The notes: a model not told the origin generated them from the sequence alone. Positions 8,584-18,677 are shown, counted from the stretch's first letter. The stretch: 64,000 bases of DNA from AC-32 sp963736055 (GCA_963736055.1 CAVTNM010000008.1:1-64000), one strand, 5' to 3'. A program made the numbers and translations.

Positions 8584-9034
8584 TGCCGTAGACGTCCAGC
8601 AGGCGGAGCCGCGTCCACTGGAGGCGCTCGATCAGGATCTGGGCGAAACGCGACATGAGGTCGTAGCCGAGGCCGCTGTCCTCCTCGCACTTTCCTCGCA
8701 GGCAGGCACCGTCGAACGCCGTGGCGCGGACCTGCGTGAGCGCGCGGGCATCGAAGTGCCAGCGATAGGGAGGAAAGAGCCACGACCAGCCGATCACCTC
8801 GCCAGCCTCGATCGTCTCGATCACGACAGCGCCTCGGGCTGGGACGAACAGCTCCAGCGCCACGGTTCCGTGCCGCACGAGGAAAAAGGTGTCGGCCGAA
8901 TCTCCTTCGCGGAACAGGACCGCCCCCTGGTCGAAGCGGACGTTCGAGGCGCAGCCGGCAACGAGGCTCAGTTCGTCCGGAGGCATCCCCTCGAACACGG
9001 GCGCGCCTCGAAGGACCGTCTCAATCGTGTCCAT
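8570..9034 (-). CDS. cyclic-nucleotide-binding domain protein inside the hydrogenase operon
   Basis: This 154-residue protein is a single cNMP-binding beta-roll: FDQGAVLFREGDSADTFFLVRHGTVAL, then a phosphate-cassette-like stretch IEAGEVIGWSWLFPPYRW. No DNA-binding helix-turn-helix follows, so it is not a Crp-type regulator but a stand-alone sensor. The cassette lacks the typical Arg-Thr/Ser pair, so the ligand is uncertain. Embedded between hyhB and hyhG with 14-base overlaps at both ends, it probably acts on the enzyme itself. A nucleotide cyclase gene lies at 44198-45547. Confidence 0.85.
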   Translation of the reverse strand: MDTIETVLRGAPVFEGMPPDELSLVAGCASNVRFDQGAVLFREGDSADTFFLVRHGTVALELFVPARGAVVIETIEAGEVIGWSWLFPPYRWHFDARALTQVRATAFDGACLRGKCEEDSGLGYDLMSRFAQILIERLQWTRLRLLDVYGNARG

Positions 9035-10154
9035 GCGCCCCGTCCGTGGCTCTGATCGCGCCCAGCTCCTCCGTTACGTCGATCCCGACCGGGCACCAGG
9101 TGATGCAGCGTCCGCAACCGACGCAGCCAGATGTGCCGAACTGGTCGTGCCAGGTGCCGAACTTGTGGGTGAGCCACTGCCGGTAGCGCGACCGACCCGT
9201 CGGCCGGACCGCGCCTCCGTGGATGTGCGAGTAGTCGACCGAATAGCACGAGTCCCACAACCGCACACGCTCGGCGCTCTCGCCGGCCAGGTCGCTCGTG
9301 TCCTCCACGCTCGTGCAGAAGCAGGTCGGGCACACCATCGTGCAGTTGCCGCAGGTCAGGCAGCGCTCTGCGACCTCGTCCCAGCGAGGATGCTCGAGGT
9401 TGCGCTGGAGCAGGTCACGAAGATCTCCCGACTCCAGCTGACGGCCCATGCGCGCCGCGGCGCCGTCGACTGCGGCGGCGGCGGCGGTGAGGTCCGGTTC
9501 GGCGGCCACACGCCGCGGCAGCTCGCGCAGGACGTCGGCCCCGCGCTCGGTGCCGACCTCGACCAGGAGACGGTGCTCGCCGTCCAGGATCTCCGTCAGG
9601 GCGAGGTCGTAGCCGGCCTCGGCCTTGGGCCCGGTCCCCATCGAGACGCAGAAACAGGTGCCGCCCGGCTCGAAGCAGTTGACGGCGACCACGAAGTCGT
9701 CGCTCCGGCGCGCGGCGTAGTCGCGCTCGACGTAGCTGCCCTCGAGGAAGACCCGGTCCTGGATCGAGATCGCGTGCAGCTCGCAGGAGCGGACGCCGAT
9801 GAAGGCCAGCGGCGTCTCGTCGAGCGCCTCCTCCTCGACCTCGAGCTCGCCGGCGCCGTTCCGCCTCGCCTGCCAGAGGCGCACCCGGGCAGGGAGCAGA
9901 AACTGCTTCCACGAGTGCGGGCCGACCGCGAAGCCGAAGCGCGCCTCGTCGTCGCGCCGCTCCAGGCGGTACGTCGCTGCGTCCTGTCTGTCGGTCCAGC
10001 CGATCGGCAGCTCGGTGGCCGACTCGAGATCGTCGTAGACGATCGCGCCGTCGCGGGTCGTCGGACCGAGCACGCGGTAGCCGCGCGCGCGCAACGAGGC
10101 GAACAGCGCCTCGAGCGCGGCCGGCTCGATCACGCTTGTCTCGAAACCAACCAT
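9021..10154 (-). CDS. hyhB: group 3b hydrogenase beta subunit, two 4Fe-4S clusters
   Basis: This protein (377 residues from ATG 10154; an in-frame start also exists at 10214) has an N-terminal domain with IGVRSCELHAI and GGTCFCVSMG, then two ferredoxin-type motifs, CLTCGNCTMVCPTCFC and CVGCGRCITWCPVG. This is the sulfhydrogenase-beta arrangement, which wires HyhG to the hydrogenase core. I prefer ATG 10154 because the longer form would start inside the shared promoter region with the CBS gene. It is the first gene of the six-gene operon. Confidence 0.92.
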   Translation of the reverse strand: MVGFETSVIEPAALEALFASLRARGYRVLGPTTRDGAIVYDDLESATELPIGWTDRQDAATYRLERRDDEARFGFAVGPHSWKQFLLPARVRLWQARRNGAGELEVEEEALDETPLAFIGVRSCELHAISIQDRVFLEGSYVERDYAARRSDDFVVAVNCFEPGGTCFCVSMGTGPKAEAGYDLALTEILDGEHRLLVEVGTERGADVLRELPRRVAAEPDLTAAAAAVDGAAARMGRQLESGDLRDLLQRNLEHPRWDEVAERCLTCGNCTMVCPTCFCTSVEDTSDLAGESAERVRLWDSCYSVDYSHIHGGAVRPTGRSRYRQWLTHKFGTWHDQFGTSGCVGCGRCITWCPVGIDVTEELGAIRATDGAHGHD

Positions 10155-10235
10155 CCTCGCCGAAGATTCACAGTTCGCCCGGGACCCTACATCGGGGTTC
10201 TCACGGACTGCCACCGCTCCGGTGCCTCGCCCGGC

Positions 10236-10251
10236 TCGGTGTTTTCCCGCA
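10236..10251. promoter_or_regulatory. degenerate regulon site 3 between hyhB and CBS gene
   Basis: The stretch TCGGTGTTTTCCCGCA keeps one arm (CCGCA) and the T-rich core of the palindrome, but the other arm is imperfect. Its position, 77 bp from the CBS start and 82 bp from hyhB, is what the clear sites show. Spacing and context support it more than sequence does. Confidence 0.3.
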
Positions 10252-10327
10252 GACCAGGCGGGCTCTGACCCCGATGTCGTCGACCCTTGGCCGCCGCGAA
10301 GCTGTAGGCGATCAAAGGAGGTGACTC

Positions 10328-10761
10328 ATGAGCAACACAATGCTCCCGCGGAGCCGCACCGCACCCTCGCTGGATCAGCTCGGGGTGATGGATGCGATGC
10401 ATCCAGGAGTCGTGACCTGCCCGCCCGAGACACCACTTCGGGACGTCGCCTGGATGATGAGCGTGTACCGCATTCACGCCGTTGTCGTCTACGGCGAGCC
10501 CGGCGACGACTCGACCGAGTTGTGGGGTGTGGTGTCCGACCTCGATCTCGTCGAGGCTGCGGCGGCAGGCGATGTCGATAGCCGAACGGCTGCCGACATC
10601 GCGGCAACGCCGCTACTCCTGGTCGAGCCGACCGACACACTCACGCGGGCGGCGCAGATGATGAGCGAGCACGAGGTCGCTCACCTCGTCGTCATCGAGC
10701 CCTCGTCCGGTCGCCCGCTCGGCGTGTTGTCGACGCTGGACGTGGCAAGGAGGCTCGGGAC

Positions 10762-10765
<4 letters not shown>
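10328..10765 (+). CDS. CBS-domain protein
   Basis: This 145-residue protein consists of two CBS motifs: VMDAMHPGVVTCPPETPLRDVAWMM with GVVSDLDLVEA, and IAATPLLLVEPTDTLTRAAQMM with GVLSTLDVARRL. Paired CBS motifs bind adenine nucleotides, so it may read the energy state. AAAGGAGGT precedes the ATG. It is divergent from the hydrogenase operon and overlaps the malic enzyme stop by four bases. Similar stand-alone CBS proteins occur in mycobacterial DosR regulons. Confidence 0.9.
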
Positions 10766-12195
<1,430 letters not shown>

Positions 12196-12251
12196 TGGCG
12201 GCGCTTCCTCCACCACGGCGAACCTTACATCCGCGCCGGTACCAAGCCCGC

Positions 12252-12266
12252 TGCGGCTTTTCCGCA
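12252..12266. promoter_or_regulatory. 15-bp palindrome, regulon site 4 (malic enzyme)
   Basis: TGCGGCTTTTCCGCA has perfect arms and is the exact reverse complement of site 2. It lies 57 bp upstream of the malic enzyme GTG and in the orientation expected from site 2 relative to osmC. Confidence 0.75.
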
Positions 12267-12443
12267 TGGAGTTCGGCGTTCGTACCGATGGCGGGCAGAC
12301 GGGTGGACGTGGACTGCACGCGGTGACTCCGATGAGGGTTGCGTCGAGGCCAACGGCGCGGTCGCGTTCGACGAGCGCTACTCCCCTGGCCGGGGCAACG
12401 TCTATCTCGCGGCCGCGGAGGCCGTTGCCCTCCTCGGGCCCAG

Positions 12444-12458
12444 TGTGGGTTTTCCGCA
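12444..12458. promoter_or_regulatory. 15-bp palindrome, regulon site 5 (gap-xfp-ackA operon)
   Basis: TGTGGGTTTTCCGCA carries one arm mismatch and lies 75 bp upstream of the first gene of the GAPDH/phosphoketolase operon. It is nearly identical to the reverse complement of site 1. Confidence 0.68.
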
Positions 12459-12533
12459 CCGGCCGGACGTGATTGCACGGATGCCTTGCGGCTCCCGCCG
12501 CGGAATGCTGGCAGCACGACGAAAGGAGCCGCG

Positions 12534-12842
12534 ATGAACCGCGTACAGATCTCAGTCCAGGAGTACGAAGAGGCCGAACGGCAGCTGCTGCTTACCCAGA
12601 GGATGCATCGCTGGCGCGTCCATGCGCTCGTCTACGCCGCCGTGGGCACGCTGCTCGTGCTGCTCAACGTTCGTTCCGGCGGATCCTGGTTGCCGGACGT
12701 TCTGGTGCTGGGCGTTTGGGCGGGCCTCCTGTTCGGCCACTACCGCTGGGCCCGCGAGTACGGCGACGTGCACGTTCGGGAGCAGCAGATTCGAGCCGAA
12801 TGGAACGCCGGCCGCTCGAAGGAAGAGCTAGTACCCAAGTAG
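12534..12842 (+). CDS. small two-TM membrane protein
   Basis: This 102-residue protein has an amphipathic N-terminus (EEAERQLLLTQRMHRWRVHAL), two membrane segments (ALVYAAVGTLLVLLNV and LPDVLVLGVWAGLLFGHY) and a charged tail. It looks like the 2TM-domain family of uncharacterised bacterial proteins. GAAAGGAG lies just upstream of the ATG. It is the first gene of an operon that continues with GAPDH 31 bases downstream, behind the palindromic operator. Function unknown. Confidence 0.8.
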   Translation: MNRVQISVQEYEEAERQLLLTQRMHRWRVHALVYAAVGTLLVLLNVRSGGSWLPDVLVLGVWAGLLFGHYRWAREYGDVHVREQQIRAEWNAGRSKEELVPK

Positions 12843-12873
12843 CGGGAAGACCGCGATGACCCAGGAGGAGACA

Positions 12874-13902
12874 ATGGCCACCCGAATCGCAATCAACGGC
12901 TTCGGCCGAGTGGGAAGGGCTGCGCTGCGCGCCGCCTACGAGCGCGAGGCGGATCTCGAGTGTGTCGCGATCAACGACCTCGTAGACGCAGCCTCGCTGG
13001 CGCATCTGCTCAAGTACGACTCCGTCTATGGACGCTTCGGCGAAGAGGTCGAGGCGGGCGAGGGAATCATCAGCATCGGCGGGGACGAGATCTCGGTGCT
13101 CAATGAGACCGATCCGGCGCGGCTTCCATGGGCTGAATTGGGCGTCGACGTCGTGCTCGAGTGCACGGGACGCTTCCGCTCGCGCTCGGACGCCGCCGGG
13201 CATCTCGAGGCCGGCGCATCGAAGGTGATCGTCTCTGCGCCCATGAAGGATGCCGACGCCACCGTCGTCCTCGGCGTGAACTTCGAGGAGGCCTACGACA
13301 CCGAGAAGCACGACGTCGTATCGAACGCCTCCTGCACGACCAACTGCCTGGCGCCGGTCGCCAAGGTTCTGCACGAGACGGTCGGCATCAGGCACGGCCA
13401 GATGACGACCATTCACGCGTACACGTCCGACCAGCGTCTCGTCGACCTGCCCCACAAGGACCTACGCCGAGCCCGCGCCGCAGCGATCAACCTGATTCCG
13501 ACCTCGACCGGAGCCGCGAAGGCGATCGGCCTCGTGATCCCGGAGCTGGACGGGAAGTTGAACGGGTTCGCCGTGCGAACGCCGATTCCGACCGGCTCGA
13601 TCGTCGACCTGACCGTCGAAGCGTCCCGGCCGACGTCTGCCGAGGAGATCAACGGCGTCTTCGCGGAGCAGGCCGACGTGGGCGCGCTCGAGGGCATCCT
13701 TGCCTACAGCGAGGAGCCGCTCGTATCCTCCGACATCGTGGCGTCACCGTTCTCCGCCGTCTTCGACGCCCCGCTCACCGGAGTCGTGGACGGGACTCAG
13801 GTGAAGGTGATCGCTTGGTACGACAACGAGTGGGGCTACTCGAACCGTCTCGTCGAGCTGGCGGCCAAGGTGCTCGTCGACCAGCCGGTGCTGGCCAGAT
13901 GA
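12874..13902 (+). CDS. gap: glyceraldehyde-3-phosphate dehydrogenase, type I
   Basis: This 342-residue protein opens with the Rossmann motif INGFGRVGR. It has the catalytic Cys in SNASCTTNCLAP, the paired His in TTIHAYTSDQ, and the C-terminal WYDNEWGYSNR. The Asp in AINDL favours NAD over NADP. The start is ATG 12874 after GGAGGAG. Its stop overlaps the next start as ATGA. In this operon it would oxidise the GAP released by phosphoketolase, linking that shunt to lower glycolysis. Confidence 0.96.
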   Translation: MATRIAINGFGRVGRAALRAAYEREADLECVAINDLVDAASLAHLLKYDSVYGRFGEEVEAGEGIISIGGDEISVLNETDPARLPWAELGVDVVLECTGRFRSRSDAAGHLEAGASKVIVSAPMKDADATVVLGVNFEEAYDTEKHDVVSNASCTTNCLAPVAKVLHETVGIRHGQMTTIHAYTSDQRLVDLPHKDLRRARAAAINLIPTSTGAAKAIGLVIPELDGKLNGFAVRTPIPTGSIVDLTVEASRPTSAEEINGVFAEQADVGALEGILAYSEEPLVSSDIVASPFSAVFDAPLTGVVDGTQVKVIAWYDNEWGYSNRLVELAAKVLVDQPVLAR

Positions 13903-14177
13903 GCGGCGCCAAGAGCTTCACTCCCGAGGAGGCCCAGCGGATCGGGGAGCAGATCGGCATCGACTGGGCGACAGCGCCATTCGACGTCGACCAGTTCCGA
14001 AGGGGAATGGATGTCGAGCTCGAGCACGGTGTGCACGACATGGCCACGAATGTCACCGGCGACGACCCGCTCATCACGGGCAAGATCGCACTGGCTCACC
14101 TGAACGAGTTCCCCGACTACTACACCCGGCTGGAGCGAATGGAGGAAGAGGCCAAGCGCGACCACCACGCCGAGTGA
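13899..14177 (+). CDS. DUF5661-like small acidic protein
   Basis: This 92-residue protein has the pattern FDVDQFRRGMDVELEHG and DPLITGKIALAHLNEFPDYYTRL, which I associate with the DUF5661 family; its biochemical role is unknown. It is predicted helical and soluble, without Cys or a signal peptide. It is translationally coupled to gap by an ATGA overlap, so it is probably made with GAPDH. Confidence 0.75.
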   Translation: MSGAKSFTPEEAQRIGEQIGIDWATAPFDVDQFRRGMDVELEHGVHDMATNVTGDDPLITGKIALAHLNEFPDYYTRLERMEEEAKRDHHAE

Positions 14178-14212
14178 GATCCTGGTTACGGAAGCCGAGA
14201 GAGAGGAATGGC

Positions 14213-14575
14213 ATGAACGTGCCCGGCGAGCCGGAACAACGCGGCGCTCTTCGCGCCGCTCATCCCTTCGACATCACCGGCGTGAAGGACCGGCTTGCGG
14301 CCGGCTCCGGCGGTTACGAGATCGTTCACTGGTCACCGGGGCTCGAGCTCGGCGTGTACGTGCTCGTGGCGCCGGAGCCCGACAGGCAGCAGCCCCACGA
14401 CGACGACGAGGTCTACGTCGTGCTCGAGGGCAGCGGCGTCCTCGAGGTCGAAGGGGAGCAGGTCGAGCTCCGGGAGGGACATGCGGTCTTCGTCCCGGCC
14501 GGAGCCGAGCACCGCTTCGTCGGCTACGAGCAGCTGAGCGTCCTGGTGATCTTCGAGAAGACGGCACCGCCCTGA
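14213..14575 (+). CDS. cupin-domain protein
   Basis: This 120-residue single cupin has motif 1 HDDDEVYVVLEGSGVLEVEG (metal ligands H and E) and motif 2 HAVFVPAGAEHRFVG. A catalytic activity cannot be assigned; small cupins often bind a metal and a sugar or amino acid. The chosen ATG follows GAGAGAGAGG. It lies between the DUF5661 gene and phosphoketolase in one transcription unit. Confidence 0.85.
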   Translation: MNVPGEPEQRGALRAAHPFDITGVKDRLAAGSGGYEIVHWSPGLELGVYVLVAPEPDRQQPHDDDEVYVVLEGSGVLEVEGEQVELREGHAVFVPAGAEHRFVGYEQLSVLVIFEKTAPP

Positions 14576-14589
14576 GCCTTCCGTCGGCC

Positions 14590-16941
14590 ATGACAGGCGC
14601 TCTCTCGGCGGAGGAGCTGCGGCTGATCGACGCCTACTGGCGGGCCGCAAACTACCTCTCGGTGGGTCAGATCTACCTGCTGGCGAACCCGCTCCTCCGC
14701 GAGCCGCTCCAGCCCGAGCACATCAAGCCACGGTTGCTAGGTCACTTCGGCACGACCCCGGGGCTCAACCTGATCTATGTCCACTTGAACCGCGCCATCC
14801 GGGCGCGGGATCTGAACGCCATCTACATCGCCGGCCCGGGCCACGGCGGGCCAGGCCTCGTGGCCAACGCCTACCTCGAGGGGACCTACACCGAGCGCTA
14901 CCCGCACGTGACGATGAACGAGAACGGCCTGCGCGCGCTCTTCCGGCAGTTCTCCTTTCCCGGCGGGATCCCGAGCCACGTCGCGCCCGAGACGCCGGGG
15001 TCGATCCACGAGGGCGGCGAGCTGGGCTACTCGCTGGCGCACGCGGTCGGAGCCGCGTTCGACAACCCCGACCTGCTCGTCGCCTGCGTCGTCGGCGACG
15101 GCGAGGCCGAGACCGGGCCGCTGGCGACGAGCTGGCACGGGAACAAGTTCCTCAACGCGGGTAGCGACGGCGCCGTGCTGCCGGTTCTCCACCTGAACGG
15201 CTACAAGATCGCGAACCCGACCGTGCTCGCCCGGATCCCGGAAACCGAGCTCGTCTCGCTGTTGGAGGGTTACGGCTGGCGGCCGATCCTCGTCACCGGT
15301 GACGAGCCCGAGCTCGTCCACCAGGCCTTTGCCGCCGCTCTCGACGAGGCTCTCGACGAGATTCGCGAGCTCCAGCGCGCGGCCCGCGAGGACGGCGCAA
15401 CCGCACGCCCGCAGTGGCCGATGCTCGTCCTCCGGACGTTGAAGGGCTGGACGTGCCCGAAGGAGGTCGACGGCCTGCCGGTCGAGGGCACTTGGCGCGC
15501 GCACCAGGTGCCGGTGACCGGCGTCCGGGAAAACCCCGACCACTTGCTGCTGCTCGAGGACTGGCTGCGCAGCTACCGCGCGGAGGAGCTGTTCGACGGC
15601 GACGGCCGGCTGGTGCCTGAGCTCGCCGAGCTCCCGCCCCGCGGAGAGCGGCGGATGAGCGCCAATCCCAATGCGAACGGCGGTGAGCTGCTGAGCGACC
15701 TCGTCCTGCCCGACTTCCGCGACTACTCGGTCGGGGTCTCGAGCCCCGGCACGACGTTCAGCGAGGCGACCAGGGTGCTCGGCGGCTTCCTGCGAGACGT
15801 CGTCGCCGCCAACGAGCGCGACTTCAGGATCTTCGGCCCCGACGAGACCGCCTCGAACCGGCTCGACGCTGTCTTCTCGGCGACGAGCAAGGTCTGGGAG
15901 GCGGAGATCGAGCCGACAGACGAGCACCTCGCCCCGACCGGACAGGTCGACGAGGTCCTGTCCGAGCACCTCTGCCAGGGGTGGCTGGAGGGGTACCTCC
16001 TCACGGGTCGCCATGGACTCTTCAATTGCTACGAGGCCTTCATCCACATCGTCGACTCGATGTTCAACCAGCACGCCAAGTGGTTGAAGGTGACCCGCCA
16101 GATCCCGTGGCGGCGACCCATCGCCTCGCTCAACTACCTGCTCAGCTCGCACGTCTGGCGCCAGGACAACAACGGCTTCTCGCACCAGGATCCCGGCTTC
16201 ATCGACCACGTCGTGAACAAGAAGGCGGAGGTGATCCGCGTCTACCTCCCTCCGGACGCGAACACGCTCCTCTCGGTCGCCGACCACTGCCTGCGTAGCC
16301 GCGACTACGTGAACGTGATCGTGGCCGGCAAGCAGCCCGCGCTGAACTACCTCTCGATGGACGAAGCGGTCATCCACTGCACGCGCGGAGCCGGCATCTG
16401 GGAGTGGGCCTCGAACGAGCGAGGCACGCCGGACGTCGTCCTCGGCTGCTGCGGGGACGTCCCCACGCTCGAGACGCTCGCGGCGGCCGCGCTCCTGCGC
16501 GAGCACCTGCCCGAGCTCGGCGTCCGCGTGGTGAACGTCGTCGACCTGATGCGCCTCCAGCCCGACACCGAGCACCCCCACGGGCTCTCGGACCACGAGT
16601 TCGACGCCCTCTTCACGGCCGAACGCCCGATCGTCTTCGCCTACCACGGCTACCCGTCGCTGATCCACCGGCTGACGTACAGGCGCACGAATCACCGCAA
16701 TCTGCACGTGCGCGGCTACAAGGAGGAGGGCACGACCACCACACCGTTCGACATGGTCATGCTGAACGACCTCGACCGCTTCCACCTCGCGATCGACGTG
16801 ATCGACCGGGTGCCCGGCCTCTCCGAGTCGTGCGGGGGGCTGCGCCAGGACCTCAGCGACCGGCGCCTCCGCGCACGCGCCTACACCCGCGAGCACGGTG
16901 AGGACGACCCCGAGATCGCAAACTGGGTCTGGCCGTACTGA
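14590..16941 (+). CDS. xfp: phosphoketolase (xylulose-5-P / fructose-6-P)
   Basis: This 783-residue, full-length phosphoketolase has GPGHGGPG, the thiamine diphosphate motif GDGEAETG, HLNGYKIANPT, and the C-terminal half with GRHGLFNCYEAF and SHQDPG. It splits xylulose 5-phosphate or fructose 6-phosphate with phosphate into acetyl phosphate plus GAP or erythrose 4-phosphate. The start 14590 lies 14 bases after the cupin stop. Acetate kinase follows after 3 bases, so acetyl phosphate would be used directly for ATP. Confidence 0.97.
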   Translation: MTGALSAEELRLIDAYWRAANYLSVGQIYLLANPLLREPLQPEHIKPRLLGHFGTTPGLNLIYVHLNRAIRARDLNAIYIAGPGHGGPGLVANAYLEGTYTERYPHVTMNENGLRALFRQFSFPGGIPSHVAPETPGSIHEGGELGYSLAHAVGAAFDNPDLLVACVVGDGEAETGPLATSWHGNKFLNAGSDGAVLPVLHLNGYKIANPTVLARIPETELVSLLEGYGWRPILVTGDEPELVHQAFAAALDEALDEIRELQRAAREDGATARPQWPMLVLRTLKGWTCPKEVDGLPVEGTWRAHQVPVTGVRENPDHLLLLEDWLRSYRAEELFDGDGRLVPELAELPPRGERRMSANPNANGGELLSDLVLPDFRDYSVGVSSPGTTFSEATRVLGGFLRDVVAANERDFRIFGPDETASNRLDAVFSATSKVWEAEIEPTDEHLAPTGQVDEVLSEHLCQGWLEGYLLTGRHGLFNCYEAFIHIVDSMFNQHAKWLKVTRQIPWRRPIASLNYLLSSHVWRQDNNGFSHQDPGFIDHVVNKKAEVIRVYLPPDANTLLSVADHCLRSRDYVNVIVAGKQPALNYLSMDEAVIHCTRGAGIWEWASNERGTPDVVLGCCGDVPTLETLAAAALLREHLPELGVRVVNVVDLMRLQPDTEHPHGLSDHEFDALFTAERPIVFAYHGYPSLIHRLTYRRTNHRNLHVRGYKEEGTTTTPFDMVMLNDLDRFHLAIDVIDRVPGLSESCGGLRQDLSDRRLRARAYTREHGEDDPEIANWVWPY

Positions 16942-16944
16942 CAG

Positions 16945-17961
16945 GTGGCCCCTGTCCTCGTCGTCAACGCAGGCTCCGTCAGCCTGAAGCTTTCGCTCGT
17001 CGATCCGGACGGGAAGACGACGAAGCTCGCCTCGCTTGCCGAGGCGCCTGAAGAGCTCGAGGCCGTCGCCCACCGCGTCGTGCACGGCGGCCCGCGTCTC
17101 CGCGAGCCGGTCGTCATCGACGAGGAGGTCGAGTCGGAGTTGGAGCGCGTGACCGAGCTCGCCCCCTTGCACAACGCGCCCGCGCTGGCCGCGATCCGTG
17201 AGGCCCGCAGCGCGTTCCCGCTGGCCACCCACGTGGCCGTCTTCGACACCGCGTTCCACGCGACGATCCCGAAGGAGGCATCCACCTACGCGCTCCCGTC
17301 CAGGCTGCGCGAGCTGGGGATCCGCCGCTATGGCTTCCACGGGCTCTCCGTCCAGCGGGCGAGCGAGCAAGTCCAGGTTCCGCGCCTGGTCGTCTGCCAC
17401 CTAGGCGGGGGCTGCTCGGTGACGGCGGTCCGCGACGGGCGCTCGGTGGACACGACCATGGGGTTCACGCCGCTCGAGGGCGTCCCGATGGCCACCCGAG
17501 CGGGCTCGGTCGATCCCGGGGCGCTCGTCTACCTCCTCCGCCATCGCCTGAGCGTGGACGAGCTCGACCGTGCCCTGGAGCACGACTCCGGGCTCGCCGG
17601 CCTGTCGGGACTCTCAGACGACGTCCGCGAGCTCGAGCGCTCCGAGCAACCTGGAGCCCACCTGGCCCTGGCGGTATTCACCTACCGGATCGCGACGGCG
17701 GTCGGCGCGATGACGGTCGCGCTGGACGGGCTGGATGCGCTGGTGTTCACCGGCGGCGTCGGCGAGAACTCGGCACAGGTGCGCGAGGCAGTGTGCGCGA
17801 GGCTGGCGTTCCTCGGAGTCGAGCTCGACGCTCAGGCCAATGCTTCAGCGCGGCCTCCCGCCGATGTCGACGCTGCGGGCAGCGCCGTCCGCGTAGTCGC
17901 GCTCGAGGCCCGAGAGGACCTCGTCGCCGCCCGCGAGACGCGGCGGCTGCTCGACAACTAG
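16945..17961 (+). CDS. ackA: acetate kinase, short form
   Basis: This 338-residue protein keeps the kinase landmarks: VNAGSVSLKLSL, HRVVHGG, PLHNAPAL, FDTAFHATIP, RRYGFHG, HLGGGCSV, DTTMGFTPLEG, TRAGSVDPG and GGVGENSAQVR. It is shorter than the usual 390-400 residues, the missing part lying mostly between strand 2 and HRVVHGG, but no active-site block is lost. It makes ATP from acetyl phosphate supplied by phosphoketolase. The start is GTG, 3 bases after the xfp stop. It converges on the unknown gene at 17958 with a four-base overlap. Confidence 0.93.
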   Translation: MAPVLVVNAGSVSLKLSLVDPDGKTTKLASLAEAPEELEAVAHRVVHGGPRLREPVVIDEEVESELERVTELAPLHNAPALAAIREARSAFPLATHVAVFDTAFHATIPKEASTYALPSRLRELGIRRYGFHGLSVQRASEQVQVPRLVVCHLGGGCSVTAVRDGRSVDTTMGFTPLEGVPMATRAGSVDPGALVYLLRHRLSVDELDRALEHDSGLAGLSGLSDDVRELERSEQPGAHLALAVFTYRIATAVGAMTVALDGLDALVFTGGVGENSAQVREAVCARLAFLGVELDAQANASARPPADVDAAGSAVRVVALEAREDLVAARETRRLLDN

Positions 17962-18620
17962 TAGATGTCGCCGCCGTCGCTGTCGCCGGGCCCGGGGGTG
18001 GGCAGGGACGACAGTTCCTCGAGCCCTTGAGGACGCGTCCACGAGAAGGCGTCCTCCGCAACACGAGGAGGGCCGGCGATGTGCTCTCGCCAGGCGGCTG
18101 CAGCATGCCAGAGCTCCGGATCGGCGAGGAGCGGGTCCAGCGGCTCCTGTCCAGGCGAGGCATCGAAGACGAAGATCGCCTCCTCCGCGGTGAGAAAGAC
18201 CTGGTGCCGCTCGAGCCCGGCGATCTGCATCGGGTCGAACGGCGGGCCGTCCTCCAGCAGCGCGCGCACCGAGTCGTGCGACTCCTGCTTGATCGGGAGA
18301 ACGATGGCTACTCGCATGGCTGCCTCTTGACCGAGTTGGACTGCCGCAAGACGCTCGACGATCTCACCCACAAGGCTCTGGGTGGCGACTGTTGCGATCG
18401 TGACCGGTTCTCCGGTACGCCGCTCGAGCACGACCGTCGGCCGTCCATCGATCCGCTCGCCGGCCAGACGACCGATCCGCACGCCTGCGAGACCCTCGTA
18501 GGGAATCTCCTGTGCTCCCTCGAGCCCATCGAGCCGAACCCCGAGCGGGAGCAACTCGAGCTTGCCCGCGGCAAGCCCTGAGTCACCTTCACGCCAGACG
18601 ACGCCGTAGCTGGTTTGCAT
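17958..18620 (-). CDS. unknown protein under the regulon palindrome
   Basis: This 220-residue protein is not recognised. The N-terminal half (about 1-100) is a beta-rich domain resembling a bacterial PH-like fold (VVWREGDSGLAAGKLELLPLGVRLDG, in part). The second half (from about 103) begins MRVAIVLPIKQESHDSVRALL and contains HQVFLTAEEAIFVFDA and PELWHAAAAWREH, a pattern reminiscent of dimeric alpha/beta-barrel stress proteins. The tail PTPGPGDSDGGDIY is likely disordered. No signal peptide. The start is ATG 18620, 57 bp from a perfect TGCGG-N5-CCGCA site, so it probably belongs to the same regulon as the hydrogenase and phosphoketolase genes. Confidence 0.75.
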   Translation of the reverse strand: MQTSYGVVWREGDSGLAAGKLELLPLGVRLDGLEGAQEIPYEGLAGVRIGRLAGERIDGRPTVVLERRTGEPVTIATVATQSLVGEIVERLAAVQLGQEAAMRVAIVLPIKQESHDSVRALLEDGPPFDPMQIAGLERHQVFLTAEEAIFVFDASPGQEPLDPLLADPELWHAAAAWREHIAGPPRVAEDAFSWTRPQGLEELSSLPTPGPGDSDGGDIY

Positions 18621-18677
18621 GGTCGGATCGTTACCGCCGCGCCGGTTCGGTGCATCGGGTGGGCCCCGCAGTCGACG

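Noticed and set aside
5695..10154. Group 3d (Hox) hydrogenase
   Set aside because: HoxE/F/U-type diaphorase genes are absent; the beta/gamma subunits are of the 3b type.
10155..10327. Canonical mycobacterial DosR box
   Set aside because: Only a lone GGGACC is present and the GTCCC partner half-site is missing.
14737..17400. 887-codon open frame on the minus strand opposite phosphoketolase
   Set aside because: Shadow of xfp/ackA; composition is Arg/Val/Asp-rich with no domain, while the plus strand encodes a full enzyme.
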